A stretch of 64,000 bases of DNA. Source: Gammaproteobacteria bacterium. Lineage in GTDB: Bacteria; Pseudomonadota; Gammaproteobacteria; Pseudomonadales; Azotimanducaceae. Made by a program: the position numbers and the translations under genes. The stretch spans positions 1 through 64,000 of the forward strand of contig JAUIAV010000010.1 of assembly GCA_030425195.1 (NCBI GenBank), read 5' to 3'. Under the pieces are notes generated by a model. The model did not search any database. It worked only from the letters and a program-made list of their open reading frames with translations, and was not told the DNA's origin. This document shows positions 16,051 through 25,072 of the stretch, piece after piece (positions within the stretch are counted from its first letter, which is position 1; every line of letters starts with the position of its first letter).

Positions 16051-18333
16051 ATGATTCATTCCAGCAGTTCGAGCGCTCCGGCGCTTCTCCGGTCGTCCGT
16101 TTTCAGCGCCTTCCTTCTTCTCATGCCCGGCTGCGGCGAGCAGGCCGCCGCACCGGAGCCGGCGGTGGAGACCGGCGCCGCCGAGCCGGCCGCGGCCGCC
16201 GGCACGGTGCCCGGGCGGGCGGATGCCATCCGGGCAGCCACCGCCGACATCAACGGCAGGCGGATCAGCAATGCGGACGCGGAGCCGGGTAACTGGCTGT
16301 CCCATGGCCGGACCTACGACGAGCAGCGATTCAGTCCGCTGAACGACATCAACACGGAGACGGTGAAGGACCTGGGCCTGGCCTGGTACTGGGACACCGG
16401 CACCAAGCGGGGCCTCGAAGCCACACCCATCGTCGTGGATGGCGTGATGTTCTCCACCGGGTCCTGGTCCGTGGTCTGGGCTCATGACGCAAAAACCGGC
16501 GAGCTGCTCTGGACCCATGATCCCCAGGTTCCCCGCGAGTGGGGCAAGAACGCCTGCTGCGACGTGGTGAACCGGGGCGTCGCCATCTGGGAAGGGCGGA
16601 TCTACTCCGGCACGCTCGACGGCCGGCTGCTGGCGCTGGACGCGGGTACCGGCGAGCTGATCTGGGAAGTGCAGACCACGGATCGGGAACGCCCGTACAC
16701 CATCACGGGCGCACCGCGAATCGTCAAAGACAAGGTGGTGATCGGCAACGGCGGCGCGGAATACGGCGTGCGCGGGTACGTCACCGCCTATGACACCGCC
16801 ACGGGTGCCGAAGCCTGGCGCTTCTACACCGTGCCCGGTAATCCTGCGGATGGTTTCGAGAACGAGGCCATGGAGAAGGCGGCGGCCACCTGGCGCGGCG
16901 GCAAATGGTGGGAAGTGGGCGGCGGCGGCACCGTCTGGGATTCCATGGCCTACGACGACGAGCTCAACCTGCTCTACATCGGGGTCGGTAACGGTGCGCC
17001 CTGGAACCGCTACATCCGTTCCCCGGGCGGCGGCGACAATCTGTTCGTTTCCTCCATACTCGCGCTCAATCCGGACAACGGCGACCTGGTCTGGCACTAC
17101 CAGACCACACCCGGCGACACCTGGGACTACACGGCCACTCAGCACATGATCCTGGCCGACATCGAGATCGACGGCGCGCCGCGGAAGGTGATCATGCAGG
17201 CGCCGAAAAACGGCTTCTTCTACGTGCTCGACCGCACCAGCGGCGAGTTCATCTCGGCGGAGGCGTACGTGCCGGTCACCTGGGCCAGTCACGTGGACCC
17301 GGAGTCCGGCCGGCCCGTGGAGAATCCGGACGCGCACTATGCGAACGAAGCCCGGGAGATACAGCCCGCGCCCTATGGCGGCCACAGCTGGCATCCCATG
17401 ACCTACAGCCAGGATACGGGGCTCGTCTACATTCCGGCGCTCGAGCTCAGCTTCAGCTACGCCCAGGACAACGCCTTCAAGTACAACCCGGACGCCTGGA
17501 ACACGGGCGTGGACTTCAACGAGCTGGTGCCCACCACCGACCCGGACGAGATGCTCGAGGATCTCAAGGCCGTCCGCGGCCACCTGGCAGCCTGGGATCC
17601 GGTGACCCAGCAGGAAGTCTGGCGCGTGCAGCACCCGGGCAGCTGGAACGGCGGCCTCCTGTCCACTGCCGGTAACCTGGTCTTCCAGGGGCGCTCGGAC
17701 GGCTACTTCGCCGCCTACACCGCCGACACCGGCGAGCTGGTCTGGGAGTATCCGGTCGGCACCGGCATCATCGCAGCACCGGTCGCCTATACCGTGGACG
17801 GCGAGCAGTACGTGGCCGTGCTGGCCGGCTGGGGCGGCGTGTTCGGCATTGCCTCAGGTGCGCCCCGGCACAGGAACAACGTGCTCACGGAAGGACGGAT
17901 TCTCGCCTTCAAGGTCGGGGGCCAGACCGAGCTGCCGCCGGTGGACGTCACCTTCGTCGAGATTCCCGAGCCGCCGGCCATGGCGTACACGCAGGAGCAG
18001 GTGACTCTCGGCCAGACTCTCTATCACGAGAACTGCGCGGTCTGTCATTCCCCTGGGCTCGTCGCCAGCGGCGCCGGTGTGCCCGATCTGCGTTACTCGG
18101 ATGCGAGCGTGCATGCCTCCTGGGATGCCATCGTTCGCGGCGGCGCGTTCGCCGGCAGAGGCATGGCGAGCTTCGCGCACGTGGTGGACGAGGCAGGCGC
18201 CGAGGCGATCCGGGCCTATGTCATCAACATGACCCGGGCAACCATCGGTCTGTGCGAGAGCGACTACCGGAAGAACTTCCCGGAGCTGCTCGACACCGCC
18301 TGCTCGAGACCCGAGACCAGCGCCGGGCCCTGA
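16051..18333 (+). CDS. Quinohaemoprotein (PQQ and haem c) alcohol dehydrogenase
   Basis: A 760-residue exported dehydrogenase. After a signal sequence ending in LLLMPGCGE (a possible but imperfect lipobox), an eight-bladed PQQ propeller follows with repeated GELLWTHD/GELIWEVQ/GELVWEYP strands. The vicinal cysteines NACCDVV, which stack on PQQ, are present. Near the C-terminus (about residue 665) a haem c motif CAVCH makes it the quinohaemoprotein type, passing electrons to a soluble cytochrome c or oxidase. ATG at 16051 has GAGGGG upstream. The gene stands alone, divergent from aceE, and ends at a terminator. Substrate (alcohol, polyol or aldehyde) is not readable. Confidence 0.9.
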   Translation: MIHSSSSSAPALLRSSVFSAFLLLMPGCGEQAAAPEPAVETGAAEPAAAAGTVPGRADAIRAATADINGRRISNADAEPGNWLSHGRTYDEQRFSPLNDINTETVKDLGLAWYWDTGTKRGLEATPIVVDGVMFSTGSWSVVWAHDAKTGELLWTHDPQVPREWGKNACCDVVNRGVAIWEGRIYSGTLDGRLLALDAGTGELIWEVQTTDRERPYTITGAPRIVKDKVVIGNGGAEYGVRGYVTAYDTATGAEAWRFYTVPGNPADGFENEAMEKAAATWRGGKWWEVGGGGTVWDSMAYDDELNLLYIGVGNGAPWNRYIRSPGGGDNLFVSSILALNPDNGDLVWHYQTTPGDTWDYTATQHMILADIEIDGAPRKVIMQAPKNGFFYVLDRTSGEFISAEAYVPVTWASHVDPESGRPVENPDAHYANEAREIQPAPYGGHSWHPMTYSQDTGLVYIPALELSFSYAQDNAFKYNPDAWNTGVDFNELVPTTDPDEMLEDLKAVRGHLAAWDPVTQQEVWRVQHPGSWNGGLLSTAGNLVFQGRSDGYFAAYTADTGELVWEYPVGTGIIAAPVAYTVDGEQYVAVLAGWGGVFGIASGAPRHRNNVLTEGRILAFKVGGQTELPPVDVTFVEIPEPPAMAYTQEQVTLGQTLYHENCAVCHSPGLVASGAGVPDLRYSDASVHASWDAIVRGGAFAGRGMASFAHVVDEAGAEAIRAYVINMTRATIGLCESDYRKNFPELLDTACSRPETSAGP

Positions 18334-18366
18334 AACCGGCGGTCAGGCTGTGCCCGGTCCGGAACG

Positions 18367-18394
18367 AAAAGGCCGCTCATCGAGCGGCCTTTTT
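18367..18394. terminator. Bidirectional rho-independent terminator
   Basis: Perfect 9-bp stem AGGCCGCTC (18370-18378) and GAGCGGCCT (18382-18390) around a 3-base loop, with A residues before and T residues after. It lies between the convergent dehydrogenase and exonuclease-family genes and can serve both. Confidence 0.9.
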
Positions 18395-18419
18395 CATGCG
18401 CTGTGTTCTGAGGTTCCGG

Positions 18420-19355
18420 CTACTGGACGACCAGGTCCTGATCCGCCCGGGTGAGGCTCACCGAGATCGGCCGGTGATCCGAGAGCCGGCAGTCGAGCAC
18501 TTCGAAGTTGTCGATGGCGAGCGTCGGCGATACCAGGATGTGGTCCAGAGCCACGGACGGCCGCCAGGACGGGAACGTGGGGGCTACGCTCTCCGCCGGC
18601 CTGAGCGCGGTCTCTGCCAGCGGTGAATCGAACAGCAGGTCGGCCAGGTGAGAGTTCATGTCGCCCATGACCACCACGTGGTCTTCACCGTCGATCAGCT
18701 TCTTCACGTACTCGAGCTGCATGGCACGGGAGCGTTCGCCCAGTGACAGGTGCAGGAGCACCACCAGCACGCTGGCACTGCCGAACGGCAGCCGCAGCAC
18801 GATGGCGCCGCGTCCGGGAATGGCACCGGGCAGACGATGGTCTTCCATGTCCTTCGGCGCGATGCGTGAGAGCAGTCCGTTACCGTGCTGAGCCAGAGGG
18901 CCCAGATCCCGGTTCAGCTGGGTATACCAGTAGGGAAACTGTGCACGCTCCGCCAGGTATTCCACCTGATTCACGAAGCCGCTGCGCAGGCTGCCTGCGT
19001 CGATCTCCTGCAGCGCCACGAAGTCGTATCCGGCAACCACCTCGGCAATCCGTGCCAGCGTCTGATTGCGTGACTCGTGCGGAAGCACGTGCTTCCAGCC
19101 CTTGGTGACATAGTGCCGGTACCTGGTGGTCCGGATACCGACCTGGATGTTGTAGCTCAGAAACCTGAGCGTACAGCGGTCCGTCGCTTCGAGCGCAGCT
19201 GGCTCGAAGTGGCTCAAGACGTTGATCTCTGAGGTGCCCGGCGATCTCAGGTCGCCGCGCTTTGACCAGGCGAGCATGGCCGACTGCTCCAATGACCTGG
19301 CCAGGAGTTTAGCCGTCCTCGGTACTGCGAAATGTGTACTGTCTGGCACTTTCAC
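18420..19355 (-). CDS. Endonuclease/exonuclease/phosphatase family protein
   Basis: Up to 311 residues (GTG at 19355; an ATG at 19277 giving 285 residues is equally possible). The fold's catalytic motifs are in order: LSYNIQVG, VALQEID (metal-binding Glu), HLSLGERSR, VVMGDMN and LSDHRPIS. These metal-dependent enzymes cut phosphodiester bonds in nucleic acids, lipids or small molecules; the substrate is not known. No signal peptide, so cytoplasmic. The position next to dsbA and cytochrome c4 is the one I know for its Pseudomonas counterpart. Confidence 0.82.
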   Translation of the reverse strand: MKVPDSTHFAVPRTAKLLARSLEQSAMLAWSKRGDLRSPGTSEINVLSHFEPAALEATDRCTLRFLSYNIQVGIRTTRYRHYVTKGWKHVLPHESRNQTLARIAEVVAGYDFVALQEIDAGSLRSGFVNQVEYLAERAQFPYWYTQLNRDLGPLAQHGNGLLSRIAPKDMEDHRLPGAIPGRGAIVLRLPFGSASVLVVLLHLSLGERSRAMQLEYVKKLIDGEDHVVVMGDMNSHLADLLFDSPLAETALRPAESVAPTFPSWRPSVALDHILVSPTLAIDNFEVLDCRLSDHRPISVSLTRADQDLVVQ

Positions 19356-19396
19356 CCGCTTGATGTGGATTTATCCAAAGGCTGACCCGGGTCCGC

Positions 19397-20116
19397 CTAA
19401 CGGCCGCCGCCGCTGACGTCGCCCATCGCTTCCGGCGTCTCCGGGGGTGGCAGGTCGATGCCCCGTGCTTCCGCCTGTTTGGCCACGAGGAAGTCCACCA
19501 CTTCCAGCATCATGGCATTGCTGCCCGCCATCTGGCCGTCGGTGCGGAACAGACCGTCGACGATCATGGAAGGTGTGCCCGTGAGACCGTAGGCGCGGCC
19601 GTGGGCCTGAGCCTGCTGCATCTTGGAGCGCACGCCGAAGCTCGAGTACACCTGATCGAAGTCTTCCCTGGATACGCCGGCGTAGGTTTCGAACAGGATG
19701 GCCATGGCAGCCGGATCCCTGAGGTCCTTGCCCTGCTCGTGAATGGCTTTGAAGATCGGCTCGTGCACCTGTGCGGTCACGCCCAGCACCTCGGCCGTGT
19801 AGTAGGCCTGCGCAAAGATGGCCCAGGTCTGATTGAAGATGGCCGGCATCCGCTGAAAGTCCACGCCGCTGCCCTGCGCCGTGTGCCAGGCTTCCACCGC
19901 CGGGTCGAACGTCTTGCAGTGAATGCATGCATAGGAGAAGGCCTCCACCACCTCGACCCGGCTGTCATCCGCCGTCTGCACCGGCACGCTGAGCCGCTCG
20001 AAGTGCACGCCTTCCTCGAATTCCATCGCCGAGGCGGCCGGAATGGCGACGAGCCAGGCGGTGCCGATCAGCAGGACGGCAAGTATTTTCTGTTGCATGA
20101 GACTCACGGTTTTCAT
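19397..20116 (-). CDS. dsbA: Periplasmic thiol:disulfide oxidoreductase DsbA
   Basis: About 239 residues from ATG at 20116 (MKTVSLMQQ); a second ATG at 20098 is possible, and the region further upstream in frame lacks homology. A signal peptide ends near ASAMEF. The thioredoxin-type active site is CIHC in EAFSYACIHCKTF, differing from the CPHC of E. coli DsbA by Ile for Pro, and the cis-Pro loop is TGTPSMIVDG. It should oxidise cysteines of exported proteins. It forms a block with the cytochrome c4 gene just upstream. Confidence 0.9.
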   Translation of the reverse strand: MKTVSLMQQKILAVLLIGTAWLVAIPAASAMEFEEGVHFERLSVPVQTADDSRVEVVEAFSYACIHCKTFDPAVEAWHTAQGSGVDFQRMPAIFNQTWAIFAQAYYTAEVLGVTAQVHEPIFKAIHEQGKDLRDPAAMAILFETYAGVSREDFDQVYSSFGVRSKMQQAQAHGRAYGLTGTPSMIVDGLFRTDGQMAGSNAMMLEVVDFLVAKQAEARGIDLPPPETPEAMGDVSGGGR

Positions 20117-20246
20117 GGCATTGATGACTTTCACGAGGTTCCTGATCCACTTCTGGCGCCGGACGATTAGACCGCGGGTGGGGGAATTGGTGCAATCGGC
20201 GGTTCGTCCCGGTTGAACCGCCGTCACAGAGAACCGGGGGTGTACG

Positions 20247-20888
20247 TCAGTGCAGGCCCTGGACGTAATCGGCTACTGCTGCAATTTCCTTGTCAGTAAG
20301 GCCGTGGGCCACACCACGCATCATGCCGCCCACGTTCTCGTCCGTGGTGCGCTCACCTTCCCGGTAGGCGGTGAGCTGGGCGATGGTATAGCCGGTCGGC
20401 TGACCGCCGATGTGCGGATAGCCGGCAGCCGCGTTGCCTTTGCCGCTCGGCGAATGACAGGCGGTGCAGGCAGCCACGTTCTTCGCCGCGATCCCGCCGC
20501 GGAAGATGCGCTCACCCAGGGCCAGCGTCTCGTCGTCACCCTGCGCCTGCCGGATCTTGCCCGGTTTTGCCGCATAGAACGCGGCCAGATTCGCCAGATC
20601 CTCATCGCTCTTGCCGGTCAGCTGCCCCGCCATCAGCGGAATGTTCCGGCCACCGTCACGAATGGCCACCAGCTGATTGAGCAGATAGCGCTCGTTCTGA
20701 CCGGCCAGATTGGGGTAAGTGGGGTCGAGGCCGGTGGCGCCGTCGGCACCGTGGCACGCCGCACAGGCCGCCGCCAGAGCTTCACCTGCGGCAGGGTCAC
20801 CCGCAGCCTGGGCGGGGGTCCCGATGAAAATCGCAACCACGAGGGTGGCGACTGCGGCCGTAAGGGAATGGAGGGGTCGTGACGCCAT
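20247..20888 (-). CDS. cc4: Dihaem cytochrome c4
   Basis: A 213-residue exported protein with a signal peptide ending at about residue 29 (AQAAG) and two haem c attachment sites, CAACH (near residue 42) and CTACH (near 142), in two similar halves each closed by a Met ligand (PLMAGQL and GGMMRG). Cytochrome c4 is a periplasmic electron carrier that feeds haem-copper oxidases, so it is a plausible partner for the aa3 oxidase encoded at 31769-36138. Divergent from engB. Confidence 0.92.
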   Translation of the reverse strand: MASRPLHSLTAAVATLVVAIFIGTPAQAAGDPAAGEALAAACAACHGADGATGLDPTYPNLAGQNERYLLNQLVAIRDGGRNIPLMAGQLTGKSDEDLANLAAFYAAKPGKIRQAQGDDETLALGERIFRGGIAAKNVAACTACHSPSGKGNAAAGYPHIGGQPTGYTIAQLTAYREGERTTDENVGGMMRGVAHGLTDKEIAAVADYVQGLH

Positions 20889-21000
20889 TACTGATTTGTC
20901 CTATACACTGCAGGTTGACACCCGGCGATTGCCGGCCGCGGATTATATAACAATCCCGGAGCAGGGAGCAGTCCTGCCGGGGCGGTATCAGAGGCACCGA

Positions 21001-21657
21001 GTGAGCGAATCTCAGAAGGAATCCGACGCGCGCAGATCCGGAAAACCGGCCGCCGACGCCCCGCGCCTGCAGGCCGAATTTCTCACCAGCGCCGCCAGAC
21101 TGTCACAGTGTCCGCCCGCCGCCGGTCCGGAGATCGCCTTCGCCGGCCGCTCCAATGCCGGTAAATCCTCCGTACTGAACCGGCTCACGGGCAACCGCCG
21201 TACCGCCAAGGTCTCGAAACAGCCGGGTCGCACTCAGCTGCTCAACTTCTTCGACGTTCCGGGCACCCGTGGCCGGCTGGTGGATCTGCCAGGGTACGGC
21301 TACGCCCAGGCGGGGAAGTCTGCTCAGACCGCCTGGCAGCAGTCCGTGAACGACTATCTCTCCAACCGGGACGCCCTGGCCGGGGTGGTGCTGGTGATGG
21401 ACATCCGCCACCCGCTGCAGCCGTTCGATCTGGAGCTCATCGAGTGGGCGGACCCGTCCGGACTGCCGCTGCACATCCTGCTGAACAAGGCGGACAAGCT
21501 GGGCCGGGGCGCTCAGGGCAAGGCGCTCACCAGGGTACGCCGGGCCATCAAGGGCGCGCCCCTCACCACCGTGCAGGTTTTTTCCGCCTCCAGCGGCCAG
21601 GGCCTCCCGGAACTCGTCGCCCTCCTGGAAAAATGGCTGGCAGGAGAACCCGGCTAA
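21001..21657 (+). CDS. engB: Ribosome biogenesis GTPase EngB (YihA/YsxC)
   Basis: A 218-residue TRAFAC GTPase acting in large ribosomal subunit assembly. All G motifs are visible: G1 GRSNAGKSS, G2 around PGRTQLLNF, G3 DLPGYG, G4 NKAD and G5 SASSGQG. GTG at 21001 is the first start that leaves only the short basic leader before the domain (QAEFLTSAARL); the longer open frame upstream overlaps the divergent cytochrome gene. A small hairpin (21667-21683, GTTTTGC/GCAAAAC) follows but lacks a T tract. Confidence 0.93.
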   Translation: MSESQKESDARRSGKPAADAPRLQAEFLTSAARLSQCPPAAGPEIAFAGRSNAGKSSVLNRLTGNRRTAKVSKQPGRTQLLNFFDVPGTRGRLVDLPGYGYAQAGKSAQTAWQQSVNDYLSNRDALAGVVLVMDIRHPLQPFDLELIEWADPSGLPLHILLNKADKLGRGAQGKALTRVRRAIKGAPLTTVQVFSASSGQGLPELVALLEKWLAGEPG

Positions 21658-21705
21658 TCAAAGAGCGTTTTGCGCAGCAAAACTCCAACCCATGGAGCCG
21701 AAGTC

Positions 21706-24426
21706 TCAATGGGCCTCGTCCCAGTTGTCACCCACACCGGCATCCACCACCAGCGCCACGGACAGCTCGGCGGCGGCCGCCATCCGCTCGTTGACCCCGT
21801 CCACCACCGCATCCACATCGGGCGCCGCAACCTCGAGCACCAGCTCGTCGTGCACCTGCATGATCATGAGCGCGTCGAGTCCCGACTCCGGCAGCCAGGC
21901 ATCCACCGACAGCATGGCCCGCTTGATGATGTCGGCCGCGGTGCCCTGCATCGGCGCGTTGATGGCGGTGCGCTCAGCCGCCTGGCGGCGCTGGTGGTTC
22001 TTCGAGTTGATCTCCGGCAGGTAGAGCCGGCGGCCGTAGACGGTTTCCACGTATCCCTGATCGTGGGCGACCGCCCGGGTCCTCTCCATGTATTCGGCCA
22101 CGCCCGGATAGCGGGCGAAGTAGCGGTCGATGTAGTCCTGGGCCAGAGTTCTTGAGATGGACAGCTGCCGGCCGAGACCGAAGGCCGACATGCCGTAGAT
22201 CAGACCGAAGTTGATGGCCTTGGCATTGCGCCGCTGCTCGGCAGTCACCTCGTCGAGCCCAACCGAAAAAACCTCCGAAGCCGTAGCCCGGTGGATGTCC
22301 TGATCGTCGGCGAAGGCTTCGGTCAGCCCCGCATCACCGGACAGGTGCGCCATGATCCGGAGCTCGATCTGCGAGTAGTCGGCGGCGATGATCTTCCTGC
22401 CCGGCGGGGCCACGAAGGCCTGCCGGATCTTCCGTCCGTCCGCCGTGCGGATGGGAATGTTCTGCAGGTTCGGATCCGTGGACGAGAGGCGCCCGGTGGC
22501 AGCCACCGCCTGGTGGTAGGAGGTGTGTACCCGGCCCGTCTTCTGGTTGATCTGCAGCGGCAGCTTGTCCGTGTAGGTGGACTTCAGCTTCGCGAGACCG
22601 CGGTAGTCCATGATCACCTGGGGCAGCTCGTAGTCCCTGGCGAGGTCGACCAGCACCGGCTCCGCCGTGGACGGCGCGCCCTTCGGCGTCTTCTTCAGCA
22701 CCGGCAGCCCGAGACGTTCGTAGAGCACCTCCTGCAGCTGTTTCGGCGAATCCAGATTGAACTCGCCGTCCGCAAGCTCGTGGGCCCTGGCCCGGAGCGC
22801 CTCCATCCGCTCAGCCAGCGCCCGGCTCTGCTCGTCGAGCAGCCCGCCGTCGATCAGCGCCCCCGTGCGCTCCATCCGCGACAGCACGGGCATGAGCGGC
22901 ATCTCGATCTCCCGGAACACGCGCACGAGACCGGGCTCGGCCTCGAGCCTGGGCCAGAGTACCTGGTGCAGCTGCCAGGTCACGTCCGCGTCTTCCGCCG
23001 CATAGTCGGACGCCTGGTCCACGGGCACCTGATCGAAGGTGATCTGCTTGGCGCCTTTCCCGGCGATGTCCTCGTACTTGATGGTCTCCCGGCCCAGATA
23101 CTTCTTCGCCAGATCGTCCATGTTGTGCCGGCTGGCCACGCTGTTGAGCACGTAGGACTCGAGCATGGTGTCGAATTCGATGCCGTTCACCGTGAGGTCG
23201 TAGCGGTCGAGCACGTTCAGGTCGTACTTCAGATGCTGGCCCACCTTCTTCACCGACCCGTCCTCGAGCAGCGGCTTCAGCTTCTTCAGCACGTCGCTGA
23301 GCGGCAGCTGGTCCGGGGCGCCGGCGTAGTGGTGGCCCACCGGCACATAGGCCGCCTCGCCCGCCTCGGCACAGAAGGAAAAGCCCACCAGCTCCGCATC
23401 CATGTAGGCGAGGCTCGTGGTCTCCGTATCCAGGGCGAACACGCCGGCCGAGCGGAGCCCGGCTAACAGCTCGTCCAGCTCGGCGGCAGTGGCGATGGTC
23501 CGGTAGTTGCCTTCCACCGCCTCGGGCGGGCCGGCATCCTCGCCGGCCGCATCCCCTTCGAGCTCCGCAATCCAGGTCTTGAACTCGAACCGTTCGAAGA
23601 GCGCTTTCAGTGCCGCTTCGTCCGGCGCCTCGGGAATCAGCGCGTCGATGCCCACCGGCAGATCCAGGTCGCAGCGGATCTCCGTGAGCGTTCGTGAAAG
23701 GGGCAGCTGCTCCAGGGCGCCCCGGAGATGTTCGCCGATCTTGCCCTTGAACTCGTCGGCCCTGGCGATGATGGTGTCCAGGTCCTGATGCTCGGCCAGC
23801 CATTTGGCCGCCGTCTTCGGTCCCACCTTCGGCACGCCGGGAATGTTGTCCACGCTGTCGCCCATGAGCGCCAGGTAGTCGATGATCTGCTCGGGGGTGA
23901 CACCGAACTTCTCCACCACACCGTCCCGGTCCATCGTGGTGTCGGTCATGGTGTTCACCAGGGTGACGTGATCCGTGACCAGCTGCGCCATGTCCTTGTC
24001 GCCGGTGGAAACCACCGTATCCCGCTTCGCGGCCGTGGCCTGGGCCGCCAGAGTGCCGATCACGTCGTCCGCCTCCACGTCCGGCACGATCAGCAGCGGC
24101 AGCCCCATGGCTCGGATGATCTCGTGGATGGGCTCGATCTGCTCCCGGAGATCGTCAGGCATGGGGGGGCGATTGGCCTTGTAATCCGCGTAAAGGTCGT
24201 TGCGGAACGTCTTGCCCTTGGCGTCGAAGACCACCGCGATGGGACTGCCTTCGTAGTCCTTGGCGAGCTTCCTGATCATGGCGATCACGCCCCGCACGGC
24301 GCCCGTGGGGAAGTTGTCGCTGGTCCTGAGATCCGGCAGGGCGTGATAGGCGCGGAAGAGGTAGGAGCTCCCGTCCACGAGCACCAGGGGTGCCGCAGCC
24401 TTCGAAGCCTCTTTTTTCGCCGCCAT
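21706..24426 (-). CDS. polA: DNA polymerase I
   Basis: A 906-residue repair and Okazaki-fragment polymerase. Order: 5'-3' exonuclease (about 1-280, with DVEADDVIGTLA and DSVDNIPGVPKVGPKTA), 3'-5' exonuclease with its metal-binding residues retained (FALDTETTSL), then the polymerase with DYSQIELRIMAHLSGD and QVHDELVLEV. The start at 24426 (MAAKKEAS) is preceded by a strong GGGAGG; upstream frame has no homology. Divergent from the DUF2782 gene, convergent with engB. Confidence 0.96.
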   Translation of the reverse strand: MAAKKEASKAAAPLVLVDGSSYLFRAYHALPDLRTSDNFPTGAVRGVIAMIRKLAKDYEGSPIAVVFDAKGKTFRNDLYADYKANRPPMPDDLREQIEPIHEIIRAMGLPLLIVPDVEADDVIGTLAAQATAAKRDTVVSTGDKDMAQLVTDHVTLVNTMTDTTMDRDGVVEKFGVTPEQIIDYLALMGDSVDNIPGVPKVGPKTAAKWLAEHQDLDTIIARADEFKGKIGEHLRGALEQLPLSRTLTEIRCDLDLPVGIDALIPEAPDEAALKALFERFEFKTWIAELEGDAAGEDAGPPEAVEGNYRTIATAAELDELLAGLRSAGVFALDTETTSLAYMDAELVGFSFCAEAGEAAYVPVGHHYAGAPDQLPLSDVLKKLKPLLEDGSVKKVGQHLKYDLNVLDRYDLTVNGIEFDTMLESYVLNSVASRHNMDDLAKKYLGRETIKYEDIAGKGAKQITFDQVPVDQASDYAAEDADVTWQLHQVLWPRLEAEPGLVRVFREIEMPLMPVLSRMERTGALIDGGLLDEQSRALAERMEALRARAHELADGEFNLDSPKQLQEVLYERLGLPVLKKTPKGAPSTAEPVLVDLARDYELPQVIMDYRGLAKLKSTYTDKLPLQINQKTGRVHTSYHQAVAATGRLSSTDPNLQNIPIRTADGRKIRQAFVAPPGRKIIAADYSQIELRIMAHLSGDAGLTEAFADDQDIHRATASEVFSVGLDEVTAEQRRNAKAINFGLIYGMSAFGLGRQLSISRTLAQDYIDRYFARYPGVAEYMERTRAVAHDQGYVETVYGRRLYLPEINSKNHQRRQAAERTAINAPMQGTAADIIKRAMLSVDAWLPESGLDALMIMQVHDELVLEVAAPDVDAVVDGVNERMAAAAELSVALVVDAGVGDNWDEAH

Positions 24427-24481
24427 CTCACCGCCTCCCACTGACTTTGATACCATTCTACTTGAGCCTGAGGATCGTGCG

Positions 24482-24793
24482 ATGGGATCACTGAGAGCAC
24501 TGGGAGCAACGGATGTTTTAGTCGCCGCCGTCGGCGGCGCTGTGCTGCTCACCGCTGCCGTCACGGTCCGGGCGGCAGAATCCGGCGACATCCGCGGCCC
24601 GGACGTCACCATCATCGAAGAGGAAGACCGCACGGTGATGGAGTACCGACAGGGCGGCGTGCTGCGCATGGTCCGTATCGTCCCGAGCTGGGGCAAGCCG
24701 TACTATCTGGTGCCCCGTGATCAGACCGCCGGGCACGAGGACCTGGAACGCGCGGACACGCTGCTGCCTACCTGGGTCATCGTCGAGTTCTAG
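24482..24793 (+). CDS. Exported DUF2782-family protein
   Basis: A 103-residue protein with an N-terminal hydrophobic export segment (about 10-32) and a conserved core VTIIEEEDRTVMEYRQGG, then MVRIVPSWGKPYYLV, typical of DUF2782, a small family usually found between polA and thrB in gammaproteobacteria. Function unknown. Its TAG stop (24791-24793) is formed at the left edge of the inverted-repeat element that follows. The original stop and a few C-terminal residues may have been changed by that insertion, although the core domain is whole. Confidence 0.88.
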   Translation: MGSLRALGATDVLVAAVGGAVLLTAAVTVRAAESGDIRGPDVTIIEEEDRTVMEYRQGGVLRMVRIVPSWGKPYYLVPRDQTAGHEDLERADTLLPTWVIVEF

Positions 24794-25059
24794 GGAGCCT
24801 CTGAACAAGTATGCGCAACGCTGGCTTACAGAGCATTCGAAGATCACGGAGGCTTTCCGCAGGAAGGTCAGTGACCTTTCAAGGGAAGGCGACGCAGAGA
24901 TTCGGATGCTCTGTAAGCCCCGGAGGGCGCGGCCAGAGGCGCCCCTCTGCCGCGTTGCCGCGCTTGCAAAGGGCTACGGCCATGTACTGCGCGCGGCGCC
25001 TTGCAGAGGAACACCTCTGGCCACGCAGCGTTGTGCATACTTGTTCAGAGGCTCCCTAG
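24790..25059. mobile_element. MITE-like element with 25-bp perfect terminal inverted repeats
   Basis: A perfect 25-bp inverted repeat bounds the segment: left 24790-24814 (begins CTAGGGAGCCTCTGAAC), right 25035-25059. Similarity continues inward with a mismatch (GCAACGCTG against CAGCGTTGTG). A second nested pair, 24825-24841 and 24901-24917, matches at 16 of 17 positions, and two smaller CAGAGG/CCTCTG hairpins follow. If TA at 24791-24792 and 25057-25058 is the target duplication, the element is 264 bp. It has no convincing ORF. It fits a non-autonomous transposon; I do not recognise the parent family. Confidence 0.75.
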
Positions 25060-25072
25060 GAAGCCCTGTCGG

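Noticed and set aside
15961-17634. Upstream continuation of the aceE frame
   Set aside because: It runs antisense through the PQQ dehydrogenase and has no aceE homology; the first plausible ATG is 15960.
13195-18333. A continuous + strand open frame of over 1,700 codons
   Set aside because: Only the part from 16051 is a real gene (PQQ dehydrogenase). The rest is antisense to aceE and open because of the GC-rich third positions.
19083-19098. Palindrome GGAAGCACGTGCTTCC
   Set aside because: Contains CACGTG but not the parS flanks; lies in an ordinary coding region.
20912-20954. Promoter TTGACA ... TATATA upstream of engB
   Set aside because: The spacer is 23 bp, too long for a normal sigma-70 promoter; either hexamer may be used alone but I cannot say which.
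21667-21683. Terminator between engB and polA
   Set aside because: The 7-bp stem GTTTTGC/GCAAAAC has no T tract on either strand, so it is only a weak hairpin.
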